DNA of 64,000 nt, from positions 4,409,001-4,473,000 of the forward strand of contig NZ_CP104467.1 in NCBI RefSeq assembly GCF_025369935.1. The letters are read 5' to 3'. Position 1 is the stretch's first letter; each line of letters starts with the position of its first letter. The position numbers and the translations under genes are program-made. The notes beneath the pieces were generated by a model. The model saw only the letters and a list, made by a program, of their open reading frames with translations. It did not search any database and was not told the DNA's origin. The stretch is from Paenibacillus andongensis (GTDB lineage Bacteria; Bacillota; Bacilli; Paenibacillales; NBRC-103111). Positions 28,434 to 37,712 of the stretch are shown in pieces.

Positions 28434-28511
28434 GAATAAGAGCCTCTAAAAACCGCTAACCATCAACCTGCATCGCTTATGTAAAATAGCAGCTTCCGGA
28501 GGCTCTTATTC
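28434..28511 (-). promoter_or_regulatory. long-looped inverted repeat in the mutS upstream region
   Basis: A perfect 13-base inverted repeat (28434-28446 with 28499-28511; GAATAAGAGCCTC) encloses a 52-base loop. It lies between the amidoligase stop and mutS, about 146 bases upstream of the mutS start. No T-run follows, so it is not an obvious terminator. A leader structure or protein binding site is possible. Confidence 0.45.
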
Positions 28512-28587
28512 AGCTGTAAATGCAGCATCTACATGCGGATCCCCATGCACAGATTAAAACCATTTCAAATCTCTTATAGATACACTA

Positions 28588-30054
28588 TTATAGCATGATT
28601 TGTTCTTCAAAAGCTTCTTTACGATGGTAGGGTGCAATTTTCCAAGCTTTGCGAAAATCTGCTTTTTCGTTCCATGGTTCCATCGATATGATTCTTGCTC
28701 GAAGACGTTCCAAAACGTCAGCGAATAGGTCATAGCCCTTCAGCTGCTCAAGATCCTGCCAAAGCTTCGCAACTGTCGCTTGAAGCCGCTGCTTATCCCC
28801 ACGATAGTAAGCAGCTTGGATCTCCGGATCCTGCAGGGGCTGCCGAGGCAGCAGCCAATAGTTGTCAGCAATGAGCGAGGATAGCGCGAACACACCGCGC
28901 GTAATATCAGGCGACTGCAGCCAGCTCGGCAGTGTGCGGTACTCGAAGCCCCCATGCGACTTCTTGCGGAAGTCGCCTAGGAAGCCGTACCGAGGGCGAC
29001 GCTCCCGCGTCGAGTCGCCCTCGATCAAGATCAAGGGCAGCGCGAGGTAGTTATCGAGCGCGCGCAATAAATGTACATTCAGCCAGCAGCGGCTGAAGTG
29101 GATATGTCCGCCAAGGGGGTAGCCCCCCACCGGCATGCCTCCCGAGAGCCACGAGAGGCTCTCGTCGTCGATCTTCCGCGCGGCGAGCTGCATCGTAGAT
29201 CGCAGGTTCCTCGCCAGCTCGCGCGGGTCTGTGCTGGGCTGCGGGCGCAGCTCTGCCAGCGGCAAGATCAAGCGATGCCCGCTGAGCACGACGGCATCGC
29301 AGCCGACCTCGCCGTCCCGCGTCAGGAAGCGGTCGGCGAAGACGACCTTGCCCTGCGGGCTGAGCAGCAGGAACTCGGGGTCGCTGCCGAGCATCGCCCG
29401 CTCCTCGCGCCGCTGCTCCTTCGCGCAGGCGATCTCATAGCGATCGATCGCTTGCGCGAATAACTGCGTCAGCTTCCCGTTCAGCTTCGGAACGGGATCC
29501 ACATCTAGTACTAAGGTGTGCCCACTAGGTAACACACCTATGGTGACAAGACCATAGTCTAGGCCGAGCGCATAGACAGCTTTTACAGACTCACGGCTAG
29601 CCCTTCGGACATGAAAATTGGCACGATCTGGTGTAACTTCTATGTAGGCCGGGTTGGTATTTAATTGTCTTTGATCATAGAGCGTTTTCTCCGATAACAG
29701 AAGCGTTTCCTTCTTCTCATAAACAATCAATGTCTGTAAATGAAATACAGCAACCTTATACTTATGTGTGAATGCCAACCGCTCATCTTTTGCACTTCGG
29801 CTATGATGCCACGCTACGGTTTTGATGCCATGCAAGTGAAGCAGTTCTTCCCGCTTCGAACGCATCTGAGCCCTAAGAATAGCCCTGATGGGCTGCAGAG
29901 CGGGCTTCTGCGGCCACTCATCATGAGCAGCTCCCCAATGAATGACGACCTGGCCTCGCCAATCAACCGGCAGATTGGATCCACTGGGTATGCGGATGAG
30001 ATTCGCTAGCTCGAGCGCTTCTTTTTCCTGTGCGTGCAGTAAGAATGTTTCCAT
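28588..30054 (-). CDS. putative amidoligase (phiEco32-like COOH-NH2 ligase type 2)
   Basis: 488 residues. The C-terminal half has the glutamine-synthetase-like amidoligase motifs: GSDPEFLL (about 223-230), GCDAVVLSG, LAELRPQPSTDP (about 267-277), GGHIHFSRCW (about 315-324) and GGFEYRTLPSWLQSP (about 368-382). The N-terminal 215 residues are an unrecognised domain rich in basic and aromatic residues. By family (COOH-NH2 ligases) it should use ATP to form an amide between a carboxylate and an amine, on an unknown peptide or metabolite. It sits between cotE and mutS. GGAGAAGGGG precedes the ATG. About 28900-29460 is strikingly GC-rich compared with the gene ends. Confidence 0.85.
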   Translation of the reverse strand: METFLLHAQEKEALELANLIRIPSGSNLPVDWRGQVVIHWGAAHDEWPQKPALQPIRAILRAQMRSKREELLHLHGIKTVAWHHSRSAKDERLAFTHKYKVAVFHLQTLIVYEKKETLLLSEKTLYDQRQLNTNPAYIEVTPDRANFHVRRASRESVKAVYALGLDYGLVTIGVLPSGHTLVLDVDPVPKLNGKLTQLFAQAIDRYEIACAKEQRREERAMLGSDPEFLLLSPQGKVVFADRFLTRDGEVGCDAVVLSGHRLILPLAELRPQPSTDPRELARNLRSTMQLAARKIDDESLSWLSGGMPVGGYPLGGHIHFSRCWLNVHLLRALDNYLALPLILIEGDSTRERRPRYGFLGDFRKKSHGGFEYRTLPSWLQSPDITRGVFALSSLIADNYWLLPRQPLQDPEIQAAYYRGDKQRLQATVAKLWQDLEQLKGYDLFADVLERLRARIISMEPWNEKADFRKAWKIAPYHRKEAFEEQIML

Positions 30055-30130
30055 CCGTTTTGCCCCTTCTCCGTTCTCATTCCATCCTCACAGTCCTCTG
30101 CATCTGTTCGAACTGCCCATTTATTGAAAT

Positions 30131-30158
30131 AAAACAAAAAAGAGGGCAAATGCCCTCT
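30131..30158 (-). terminator. terminator after cotE
   Basis: AGAGGGCA (30141-30148) pairs perfectly with TGCCCTCT (30151-30158). On the minus strand it is followed by TTTTTTG. It separates cotE from the amidoligase gene, which therefore needs its own promoter in the 75 bases that remain. Confidence 0.9.
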
Positions 30159-30200
30159 GCCGAACCTCTTTCACCCGCATACACTGGTGTATAAGATTCC

Positions 30201-30767
30201 TTAATCCAATCCATCCTCAAGCAGATCGGCATCGAGATCCTCGAAATCTCCATCGCCGCCGTCATCGAAATCCACATGCTTGTCGTCGAAGTCACTTGGA
30301 CCATACGGGCTAACAATGACAAAAACTTTCGTTTCGGCAATGAGCTCGACTGAGAACTCGCGTTCCACCCGAATGATAACGCTGTTGCCACTTGAAGAGA
30401 TACTAGCTTCCACACAGTTAGGCTCTTGCGTCGCAACAGCAGAAACTTCGGCTGTCGTCGGCTTATGTTTTTTGTCCAGGTAGCTTAGCCCAACAATTTC
30501 TACATAAGAAACGGTTTCTTTTGCTACGTCTGTTTTGGTGTTACGATCGTAAGAATACCAGATGTTGATATCATAAGTACCAACTACCTCTACGCCCTCT
30601 CCGGATTGGATCGCCTCGAATTGGTTATTAATAATCCAAGCGCCCAATATACTGGTCGGAGAAAAGGGCGGAGTCACGGTATGACTTACATGCGAAAATT
30701 TGCGACCTTTACCGCAGACAGCTTTTGTTATGATCTCTCTGCTTTGCAAATCTTTATCTAATGACAT
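30201..30767 (-). CDS. cotE: outer spore coat morphogenetic protein CotE
   Basis: 188 residues from ATG 30767, eight bases after GGAGG; a more upstream ATG (30797) lacks a ribosome site. The start MSLDKDLQSREIITKAVCGKGRKFS and the segments PTSILGAWIINNQFEA, VVGTYDINIWYSY and KKHKPTTAEVSAVAT are close to CotE of Bacillus (181 residues). The C-terminal 35 residues are very acidic (DFDDKHVDFDDGGDGDFEDLDADLLEDGLD pattern, described here by composition), another CotE trait. CotE assembles the outer spore coat around the forespore. It is normally regulated by sporulation sigma factors; I could not pick a convincing promoter. Confidence 0.95.
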   Translation of the reverse strand: MSLDKDLQSREIITKAVCGKGRKFSHVSHTVTPPFSPTSILGAWIINNQFEAIQSGEGVEVVGTYDINIWYSYDRNTKTDVAKETVSYVEIVGLSYLDKKHKPTTAEVSAVATQEPNCVEASISSSGNSVIIRVEREFSVELIAETKVFVIVSPYGPSDFDDKHVDFDDGGDGDFEDLDADLLEDGLD

Positions 30768-30881
30768 CCTTTCAACCTCCTCCATACAATCATTCATTAC
30801 AAGTGTATGCAGGACAGTAGTCTAGAGTGACAATTATTTTATATTATTTTTACGATATAAAAATACTCATATCTTTAAGAG

Positions 30882-31841
30882 TCAACCCGCCTCTGGGCGC
30901 TGTTTTTTTTGCTTTTTGGCTATAGATAAATATTGCATCAGCTCCCTGTTAAGCTGTAAAATGGCAGATCGCACCTCGAATTCTTCCCGACTTTCCGGCA
31001 GAGGCAGCTGTTTATAACGAGCATCTAGAGCTTGCAATTCTTTCTCCGCATCACCAGTATAGTAGTCTTCCTTAACGGATTGACTAATATCTTCAAGAAT
31101 CGCTGCCACCCACTCCCCCTGCGGCAAAGTTTGATACACTTGTGCTACCAGATCGATCATCCGATGGATAGACTCCAACTGCTCACCCCTCATAAAGAAA
31201 TATACCTGCAAGTAGGGGTCTCCTCCGAAAATAAGTGTATTCTCCATCGTACGTTTAGCCAGTCCAGCCCCTTGATTAATCTCATCACTTACTTCCAAAA
31301 GCTCCTTGCCATCCCAGACAACGGTATTGTCTCTCAAATGCTTAGCCATGTTTACAAAAATATCCGAGAATAACGACTCGATTCGTTGCTTATGCGCCTC
31401 GATCGCTTTATCCGTCTTAGGCATATAGGCGATGTTGATGAGTGTTGCTGTACCCAGTCCAACGAGCAGAAGTAATATTTCATTCATTACTGCCGTCCAT
31501 CCAGCAGACTCATAGGCGAAGAGGTGTAACATGACGACAGCCCCAGTCACAGCACCCTCCGTAATTCGCAGCCGATGCAGGATGGGGAACACAACAAGAA
31601 TGAATATACCCACTACCCACACATGGAAGCCTAATACCATAAAAAGAAGAGAGCCTGTAAGAAGCGCGAGCAAGGAAGCTCCGATCCGATGAAGTGCGCT
31701 TTGAATCCCTTTTTTCTTCGTCACTTCGATACCCAGAATAGCGAGAAGTCCCGCTGCCGCAGGTGATTTTATCTCGAAAACGTGCGCTAGATACATCGCT
31801 ATAACGACCGCCAGCGCTGTTTTGAGCACACGAAAGCCCAT
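30882..31841 (-). CDS. aromatic acid exporter family protein (ArAE_1)
   Basis: 319 residues. The N-terminal 140 residues carry four to five membrane segments (LLAILGIEVTKKKGI, LLALLTGSLLFMVLGF, VVGIFILVVFPIL, and MNEILLLLVGLGTATLIN), followed by a 170-residue cytoplasmic helical domain with YFFMRGEQLESIHRMIDL. This is the Gram-positive YqjA-like half-sized ArAE form. Transport substrate unknown. AGAGGTG lies eight bases before the ATG. Confidence 0.87.
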   Translation of the reverse strand: MGFRVLKTALAVVIAMYLAHVFEIKSPAAAGLLAILGIEVTKKKGIQSALHRIGASLLALLTGSLLFMVLGFHVWVVGIFILVVFPILHRLRITEGAVTGAVVMLHLFAYESAGWTAVMNEILLLLVGLGTATLINIAYMPKTDKAIEAHKQRIESLFSDIFVNMAKHLRDNTVVWDGKELLEVSDEINQGAGLAKRTMENTLIFGGDPYLQVYFFMRGEQLESIHRMIDLVAQVYQTLPQGEWVAAILEDISQSVKEDYYTGDAEKELQALDARYKQLPLPESREEFEVRSAILQLNRELMQYLSIAKKQKKQRPEAG

Positions 31842-31911
31842 AGCTTTTTCACCTCTTTGTTGGTTTTAACTATGGGCTCATTATTTCATTTTGGGCAATA
31901 AGTGGCAAGCT

Positions 31912-32754
31912 TTATCGATGTTTTGTCATTCTTTTTTCCAAATTGGACACAATTTGATACATGACTGTAGCCACACTCGCAATGACGAACAAAGTAGAGA
32001 TAACCAACGTAAAATTAAACACTTGAAAACCGTATATAATTAAATAACCAAGACCCATTTGCGAAACGAGAAATTCGCCTACGATCACACCGATCCATGC
32101 TAAACCTACATTCACTTTCAACGTCGAGACAATGGCGGGGAATGAAGCGGGTAGAATAGCTTTTAAGAACACTTTTCGCTGATTACCCCCAAATAATGTG
32201 ACGACCTTTACATAGTTGTGGTCCACCTCTTTGAAGCTCCCGTATACGACCAGGGTTGTGATAATCACTGTTATCGAAAGCGTAGTTGCAATGATCGAAA
32301 GCAAGCCTGGACCCAACCCTACGATAAATAACGGTCCAAGCGCTACTTTAGGCATACTATTCAGCACGACAATATATGGATCAAGCACGCGAGAGAGAAA
32401 CGGCGACCACCAAATCACAACAGCTAACGCAGTACCGAACAAAGTGCCTAGCACAAAACCGATAATGGTTTCAACGACCGTTACGCCCACATGCGGAAGG
32501 AGGCTGCCATCAAGGAGTTTATCCCAGAGCAGCTTAAACACTTTCGTTGGATAACTAAAAAGCAGCACATCGATCCATTTTAAACGGGCAGCCAATTCCC
32601 AAAAGAAAAAAAACAAAAGTAGGATGGCTAGTTGAACAAGCCTTACATAGTTCGTTTTCTTTTTCCTTGCGGCCAAAAATTGCTGATGAACCTGCTGTTT
32701 AAGCGTATCGTCCGCATTTACGTTGAGACGCGCCTGCTGCTGACCATCACTCAT
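31912..32754 (-). CDS. ABC transporter permease (NitT/TauT family)
   Basis: 280 residues from ATG 32754, which overlaps the ATPase stop by eight bases; an ATG a few codons up lies inside the ATPase gene without support. Six membrane segments and the EAA-like loop ([47 protein letters not shown], described by region) place it in the binding-protein-dependent permease family that includes SsuC/TauC/ThiX. It works with the adjacent ATPase and lipoprotein. Substrate is not determined. Confidence 0.9.
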   Translation of the reverse strand: MSDGQQQARLNVNADDTLKQQVHQQFLAARKKKTNYVRLVQLAILLLFFFFWELAARLKWIDVLLFSYPTKVFKLLWDKLLDGSLLPHVGVTVVETIIGFVLGTLFGTALAVVIWWSPFLSRVLDPYIVVLNSMPKVALGPLFIVGLGPGLLSIIATTLSITVIITTLVVYGSFKEVDHNYVKVVTLFGGNQRKVFLKAILPASFPAIVSTLKVNVGLAWIGVIVGEFLVSQMGLGYLIIYGFQVFNFTLVISTLFVIASVATVMYQIVSNLEKRMTKHR

Positions 32755-33520
32755 GATACACGCCCCCAAACTCCTGCCATATCAATCGAAAGAGTACATG
32801 AAAATCGGGCAATTCACGCGCAGCGAAAGGCACGGAAGACCGAATATCCTGCGGAATTATAAATGCTTTGCGAATTCTTCCCGGATTAGGATCCAGCACA
32901 ATGATACGATCACTCATCGCTATCGCCTCAGAGATATCATGTGTCACGAGGAGAGCTGTCTTCTTCTTCGCACGAAGTGTCTCTACAACCAAATCCTCCA
33001 ACTGAAGCTTGGTTTGATAATCAAGCGCGGAGAACGGTTCATCCAGCAGAAGCAGTTCTGGCTCTGTGGCTAATGTTCTTACTAAAGCTACTCGCTGACG
33101 CATGCCTCCGGATAGCTGAGAGGGATAATAATCTTTGAATCCGAGCAGCCCCATCTCATCCAATAAATGAAGCACACCCTGTTTCTTCTCTTTGGTTAAC
33201 GTGCCTGTAATTTCCAATCCCATACAAGCATTGTCTTCGATCGAGCGCCATGGGAATAAATAATCCTGCTGAAGCATATACCCTACCCTTGTCGATGGCC
33301 CGTTAACGACTTCTCCCGCTACAGTCACTGTACCTGCTGTCGGACGAATGAGCCCGGCAATGATCGATAAGAGAGTTGTCTTCCCACAGCCACTTGGACC
33401 AATCAGACTAACAAATTCACCACGCTGGATTTCAAAATCAATCTGCTCCACAGCAAGCGTAGCTCTTTCCTCGGTCACATAAACTTGTGTCACGTCTTTC
33501 ACAGTCACAGCTGTATCCAT
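32747..33520 (-). CDS. ABC transporter ATP-binding protein (NitT/TauT family)
   Basis: 257 residues from ATG 33520, seven bases after GAGGGGG. Walker A is [11 protein letters not shown], signature [11 protein letters not shown], Walker [18 protein letters not shown]-loop VTHDISEA. It energises import with the downstream permease, whose start overlaps its stop. Its 49-base spacing from the lipoprotein gene fits one operon. Confidence 0.93.
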   Translation of the reverse strand: MDTAVTVKDVTQVYVTEERATLAVEQIDFEIQRGEFVSLIGPSGCGKTTLLSIIAGLIRPTAGTVTVAGEVVNGPSTRVGYMLQQDYLFPWRSIEDNACMGLEITGTLTKEKKQGVLHLLDEMGLLGFKDYYPSQLSGGMRQRVALVRTLATEPELLLLDEPFSALDYQTKLQLEDLVVETLRAKKKTALLVTHDISEAIAMSDRIIVLDPNPGRIRKAFIIPQDIRSSVPFAARELPDFHVLFRLIWQEFGGVYHE

Positions 33521-33568
33521 GTTCGTACCCCCTCTTGTTCGATTCATCGACATGCCTAGTACTGAATA

Positions 33569-34582
33569 CTATGGTTTTACGTTCGATTTCGCTTTTTCAG
33601 CGTAGGTATTGTTCACTAGCTTTTTCCAAGCTACCTTTTCTTTCAACTCACCCGCAGAAGTCATCACATCCAGCAAATTGTTCCATTCTTGTTCATCAAT
33701 AATACCGTCAGTCGCGAATGATCCTTGATCCTTATAACGTTTGACAACACTTTTAACAATTTCTACATCAATATCTTTAAAATAAGGCAGAACCGCATTC
33801 GTGATTTCATCCACACTTTTTGCTGCAACCCAAAGCTGAGCTCGTTGTACCGCATTCGTGAACTTCTGAACTGTACTAGTGTTTGATTTCATGAAGCTTT
33901 GTTTGGCCATAAATACCGTATAAGGCAGGTGTCCGCTCTCCACACCAAAGGAAGCCAAAACGAAGCCCTTGCCTTCTTTTTCAATAATGGAAGCTTGCGG
34001 TTCGAAGAGCTGTACATATTCCCCTGTTCCCGATGCATACGCGGAAGCAATATTTGCAAATTCGATATTCTGAATGAGCTGGAGATCCTTTTGCGGGTTG
34101 ATATTGTGTTTCTTCAGCGTGAACTCTCCTGCCATCTGAGGCATGCCGCCTTTTCGTTGACCGAGGAAAACAGATCCCTTAAGCGAGTTCCAGTCGAACT
34201 TATCCACTTTCTTCCGAGCAACCAGGAAAGTACCGTCCGTTTGTGTCAGCTGAGCAAAATTAATAACCGGATCATCCGAGCCTTGTTGAGATACGTAGAT
34301 CGAAGTTTCCGATCCAACTAAAGCTACATCAATAGCGTTTGACAATAAGGCTGTCATCGTCTTGTCGCCACCTGGTGTGGTGGTCAATTCAACGTCAAGC
34401 CCTTCATCCTTGAAAAAACCTTGCGATAAAGCCACATACTGCGGTGCATAAAAGATGGATCGCGTCACTTCGCCAATACGAACCTTAGTGGTTTCTTGGC
34501 TCTTCGTTCCGCACGCCGTAACGATTACACTGAGCAGTAGGACGGTGGATAAAGTGAATCCCCATCTTTTCCGATTGTTCAT
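33569..34582 (-). CDS. ABC transporter substrate-binding lipoprotein (NMT1/THI5-like)
   Basis: 337 residues. Lipoprotein signal with VIVTACG near residue 24. The NMT1/SsuA fold is indicated by VRIGEVTRSIFYAPQYVALSQGFFKDEGLDVEL and ALLSNAIDVALVGSETSIYV. The family binds sulfonates, nitrate, or pyrimidine precursors of thiamin; none can be chosen here, and no thiamin riboswitch is visible upstream. It is first in the three-gene operon; GGAGGG precedes the ATG. A hairpin lies in its leader. Confidence 0.9.
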   Translation of the reverse strand: MNNRKRWGFTLSTVLLLSVIVTACGTKSQETTKVRIGEVTRSIFYAPQYVALSQGFFKDEGLDVELTTTPGGDKTMTALLSNAIDVALVGSETSIYVSQQGSDDPVINFAQLTQTDGTFLVARKKVDKFDWNSLKGSVFLGQRKGGMPQMAGEFTLKKHNINPQKDLQLIQNIEFANIASAYASGTGEYVQLFEPQASIIEKEGKGFVLASFGVESGHLPYTVFMAKQSFMKSNTSTVQKFTNAVQRAQLWVAAKSVDEITNAVLPYFKDIDVEIVKSVVKRYKDQGSFATDGIIDEQEWNNLLDVMTSAGELKEKVAWKKLVNNTYAEKAKSNVKP

Positions 34583-34662
34583 AGACGTCCCTCCGATAAA
34601 AGTAGTAATGTATCCTATGCAGGAGCCCAGAAGTCGGTTAATATTGTTTTTCTGAAAATATG

Positions 34663-34688
34663 GGAGTTCCTGACCCTCAGCAAACTCC
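34663..34688 (-). promoter_or_regulatory. leader hairpin upstream of the ABC lipoprotein gene
   Basis: On the minus strand GGAGTT pairs with AACTCC, and CTGA with TCAG inside it, around GGG. It lies 80-105 bases before the lipoprotein start. It does not carry a T-run. It could be an attenuation or protein-binding structure, or a chance hairpin. Confidence 0.35.
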
Positions 34689-34734
34689 TCATATGTTCAC
34701 ACAATCTATGTTGTAAAAAATGCAACACGGTAAG

Positions 34735-34781
34735 CAAAAAAAACAGCACCTCAAGGCCATATTCCTGCCTCAAGATGCTGC
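34735..34781 (-). terminator. terminator after the M32 carboxypeptidase gene
   Basis: On the minus strand CAGCATCTTGAGG can pair along all 13 bases with CCTTGAGGTGCTG (using G-T pairs), followed by eight T. It begins about ten bases after the carboxypeptidase stop. Confidence 0.85.
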
Positions 34782-34791
34782 TTTAACCATG

Positions 34792-36312
34792 TTAAATACC
34801 GTAAACCGTTTGGTACTTTTCTTCCAAGTATTGAACCAAATAGTCGGGATTCAACTCTTCCCCAGTCACTTGGCGAATGATTTCATTCGGCGTCAAAAGC
34901 TTGCCATACTGGTACACTTTATCCGTTAACCATTCCTTAATCGGTACCAGATTGCCTTCTGCAATCAAGCTATCGAAATTCGGAAGCTCTTTACGAAGGG
35001 TATGCGTGAATTGCGCCGCGTACATATTACCGAGTGCATACGACGGGAAGTAACCAAATGCGCCACCAGACCAGTGCACATCCTGCAGTACACCTTCGCC
35101 GTCATTCTCAGGAACAACGCCCAAATACTCTTCGTATTTGGCGTTCCAAGCTTTAGGCAGATCTGCTACGGCAATCGTCCCGTTGAACAACCCTTTTTCC
35201 AGCTCATAGCGAATCATAATATGTAAGTTGTAAGTCAATTCATCGGCTTCAATGCGGATTAATGAAGGCTCAATATGGTTGATGGCACGATAGAAGGAAT
35301 CTACGTCCACATCATCAATTTGCCCGCTAAACGTCGTTTGCAGCTCACCATAGTAACGATCCCAGAACTGTTTACTGCGACCGATCACATTTTCCCAGAA
35401 GCGGGATTGTGATTCGTGGATTCCCATCGACGTGCCTGTGCACAGATTCGTGCCAACTAAGTCTTTTGAAATGTTTTGCTCATACAGCGCATGTCCACCT
35501 TCATGAATCGTTCCGAACAAAGCGGACGTAATGTCATTCGGCAAATAGCGTGTTGTGATCCGTACATCACCTGGGTTCAGCGCCGTCGCGAAAGGATGCA
35601 CCGTTTCATCTAGTCGGCCCGCTTCAAAGTCATACTGCATTTGCTTCAAAATAGAAAGTGAGAACTTCTTCTGCTTGCTAATTTCAAATTGCTGATCCAA
35701 AAAGGATCGATTAGGCTGATTGGCTGAAGCTTGAATACGCTGAAGTAAGGGAACCGCTTTTTCACGCAGCGCACCGAATACTTCGTCTAATTTCTCAACG
35801 GTCATTCCCGGTTCATACATATCTAATAACGTGTTGTATTTATTGCCTTCATAGCCCCAAAGCTCGATAAATTCTTGGGTTGTAGCTACGATTTTCTCCA
35901 AAAAAGGTTGGAACGAAGCCCAATCGGAGTTATGCTTCGCATCTTCCCATGCGGATTCAGCTTGCGAAGTAAGGACAACATAAGCCTGATATTTCTCAGC
36001 CGGGATTTTTTTACTGCGATCATATTCTTTTTTGCATTCTACGACCATTTTTTTGGAAATGGCATCTAGCTTCTCCAGTTCGGAAGGCTGCATGAAAAAG
36101 TCCAAATAACTTCCCATTTCATCGGATGTAGACATACGGAAAACTTCGGTGGACAGCTCTCCGACGACTTCAGAACGCGTTTCTATTCCTTTTTTTGGAG
36201 CGCCGGTACGCATATCCCAATAAATTAAGGCGATGGCCTCCTCATATTGCTTCATTTTGCGGACATAGGCCTTGAAAGATTCCAGCTTTGCTGGGGCTGC
36301 TTGCACACTCAT
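34792..36312 (-). CDS. M32 family metallocarboxypeptidase
   Basis: 506 residues, normal for the family. The zinc motif is HEGGH in GTIHEGGHALYEQN, and the conserved MGIHESQSRFWENVIGRS and HIEPSLIRIEADELTYNLHI are present. M32 enzymes remove C-terminal residues with broad specificity, in the cytoplasm. GGGAGGAG precedes the ATG by eight bases. It has its own terminator and is not in an evident operon. Confidence 0.96.
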   Translation of the reverse strand: MSVQAAPAKLESFKAYVRKMKQYEEAIALIYWDMRTGAPKKGIETRSEVVGELSTEVFRMSTSDEMGSYLDFFMQPSELEKLDAISKKMVVECKKEYDRSKKIPAEKYQAYVVLTSQAESAWEDAKHNSDWASFQPFLEKIVATTQEFIELWGYEGNKYNTLLDMYEPGMTVEKLDEVFGALREKAVPLLQRIQASANQPNRSFLDQQFEISKQKKFSLSILKQMQYDFEAGRLDETVHPFATALNPGDVRITTRYLPNDITSALFGTIHEGGHALYEQNISKDLVGTNLCTGTSMGIHESQSRFWENVIGRSKQFWDRYYGELQTTFSGQIDDVDVDSFYRAINHIEPSLIRIEADELTYNLHIMIRYELEKGLFNGTIAVADLPKAWNAKYEEYLGVVPENDGEGVLQDVHWSGGAFGYFPSYALGNMYAAQFTHTLRKELPNFDSLIAEGNLVPIKEWLTDKVYQYGKLLTPNEIIRQVTGEELNPDYLVQYLEEKYQTVYGI

Positions 36313-36454
36313 GCTCTAATCTCCTCCCAAAAGTTTCTTATTTTATCATACTTCGTCCCCTACTCAGAATCAAATTTATGCTGAGGTATGATAGAATAAT
36401 GACAAGCTTAGTCAAAAAGCCTATCTGTGCAAACACTCGAAGGAGATGACTCTT

Positions 36455-36778
36455 ATGAAAATCACGTTTACCGATACAGCTATTCATAGATTGAGACCAT
36501 TTATAGGACAAAATGAAGCTATATTAAAGCTAGTTTTTGATACCGAAGACTGCGGCTGCTCTGTGAATGGAGTGCCTACCCTTTGGCTAGTTTCCCAAGC
36601 AAATGATGGTGATCTTACCGCTGAAACCGAATCTCTCAAGCTCATTTATAAAGCCAAGGATGAAATCTTTTTTGAAGAAAACATGAAAATTGACTACCAT
36701 GAAGGGAATAAATCCTATATACTTAAGAGTAATAATCAAATTTATAATGCGGGTATGAGCTTAGTCGACAAAAGATAA
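36455..36778 (+). CDS. HesB/YqkB-like iron-sulfur biosynthesis family protein
   Basis: 107 residues from ATG 36455, nine bases after AAGGAG; an ATG three codons earlier overlaps that site. The chain MKITFTDTAIHRLRPFI, DTEDCGCSVNGVPTLWLV and DEIFFEENMKIDYHEG resembles the HesB-like domain of YqkB. The single CxC pair (DCGC) is less than the three cysteines of true A-type carriers, so a carrier role is uncertain. It lies 51 bases before the carbonic anhydrase gene. Confidence 0.75.
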   Translation: MKITFTDTAIHRLRPFIGQNEAILKLVFDTEDCGCSVNGVPTLWLVSQANDGDLTAETESLKLIYKAKDEIFFEENMKIDYHEGNKSYILKSNNQIYNAGMSLVDKR

Positions 36779-36829
36779 ATCTGCTAAAAATATAGACAAG
36801 CAGCACATCAACTTACCTGGAGGGAAACC

Positions 36830-37414
36830 ATGTCTTTGATTAGCGAAATCTTGAATTACAACAAGGAATTCGTAGAAACGAAGCAGTATCAAGAGTTTCT
36901 GACTACGAAATTTCCAGACAAACGGATGGTTGTTCTTACTTGCATGGATACGCGGCTGGTCGAACTGCTGCCCAAAGCCATGAATCTTCAAAATGGAGAC
37001 GCCAAAATCATTAAAAATGCCGGAGCGATTGTCTCTCATCCCTTCGGAAGTGTTATGCGTAGTATTATCGTCGCCGTCTATCAGTTAGAAGCGGATGAAA
37101 TATTCGTTATTGGGCATCACGACTGCGGGATGACGGGGTTAAATTCAGAGAGTGTAATTACGAAAGCGAAAAACAGAGGCATCTCCGATGATGTCATTGA
37201 GACACTTGGACATTCAGGTATCGACTTGTCTCGCTGGTTAACAGGCTTTAATCATGTGCGCGAAGGCATTGAGAAGAGCGTTAACATCATTCGAAACCAT
37301 CCTTTGCTTCCAAAAAATTTACCTGTTCACGGTCTCATTATGGACCCCGAATCAGGACGACTCGATTTGGTGGAAGTCGGTTATGAGTCAGACGGTTCCG
37401 TATCTAAGGAGTAA
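36830..37414 (+). CDS. beta-class carbonic anhydrase
   Basis: 194 residues. Zinc ligands are in CMDTRL (Cys and the Asp/Arg pair) and GHHDCGM (His and Cys). The NAGAIVSHPFGSVMRSI segment is usual for the short type found in Firmicutes (YtiB-like). It interconverts CO2 and bicarbonate in the cytoplasm. GGAGGG precedes the ATG. Confidence 0.93.
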   Translation: MSLISEILNYNKEFVETKQYQEFLTTKFPDKRMVVLTCMDTRLVELLPKAMNLQNGDAKIIKNAGAIVSHPFGSVMRSIIVAVYQLEADEIFVIGHHDCGMTGLNSESVITKAKNRGISDDVIETLGHSGIDLSRWLTGFNHVREGIEKSVNIIRNHPLLPKNLPVHGLIMDPESGRLDLVEVGYESDGSVSKE

Positions 37415-37445
37415 AATGAGCTAGCCAAAAAAAATCCATAACAAA

Positions 37446-37491
37446 GAAGCCTTCTAACCCACTGCGAATGTGGAGTTGAGGGCTTTTTTTC
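37446..37491 (+). terminator. terminator after the carbonic anhydrase gene
   Basis: AAGCC...AACCCAC and GTGGAGTT...GGGCTT pair around a seven-base loop with small mismatches, followed by seven T. Confidence 0.8.
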
Positions 37492-37572
37492 TGTGACATT
37501 TACACTCGTTGTGGATCTCCTTCAAATACTCAGCTCTTCGCTGTTCTCGCTCATCTTAAGCGCGGTTTTCGA

Positions 37573-37650
37573 GCAAAAAAGCTTGTATAATTGCAGGTTT
37601 ACCAAAACCGTAGTCACTCCTGTTCGTTAAAGTTCGCTCCAACCAAAAAC
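37573..37650 (-). repeat. copy A of a dispersed intergenic repeat
   Basis: Read on the minus strand, this stretch matches 49267-49345 on the plus strand over about 80 bases with roughly 85% identity, including shared words GAGCGAACTTTAAC, GTGACTAC, CCTGCAATTATACA and GCTTTTTT. It lies between two convergent terminators and encodes nothing. Confidence 0.8.
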
Positions 37651-37661
37651 ATATAAATTTC

Positions 37662-37700
37662 AAAAAAGGCGCCTTCCCCCTTAACGGGGTAGGCGCCTTT
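37662..37700 (-). terminator. terminator after the secreted repeat protein
   Basis: AAAGGCGCCTACCCC and GGGGGAAGGCGCCTTTTTT pair on the minus strand around TTAA. It lies about a dozen bases after the stop at 37713 and ends the exporter operon. Confidence 0.9.
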
Positions 37701-37712
37701 GCACTTACCGTG

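Noticed and set aside
34583..34720. TPP riboswitch before the NMT1/THI5-like binding protein
   Set aside because: The conserved CTGAGA and ACCTGATCTGG blocks are absent; only an unrelated hairpin is seen.
36446..36454. Upstream ATG of the HesB-like gene
   Set aside because: It overlaps the AAGGAG site; the ATG at 36455 has correct spacing.
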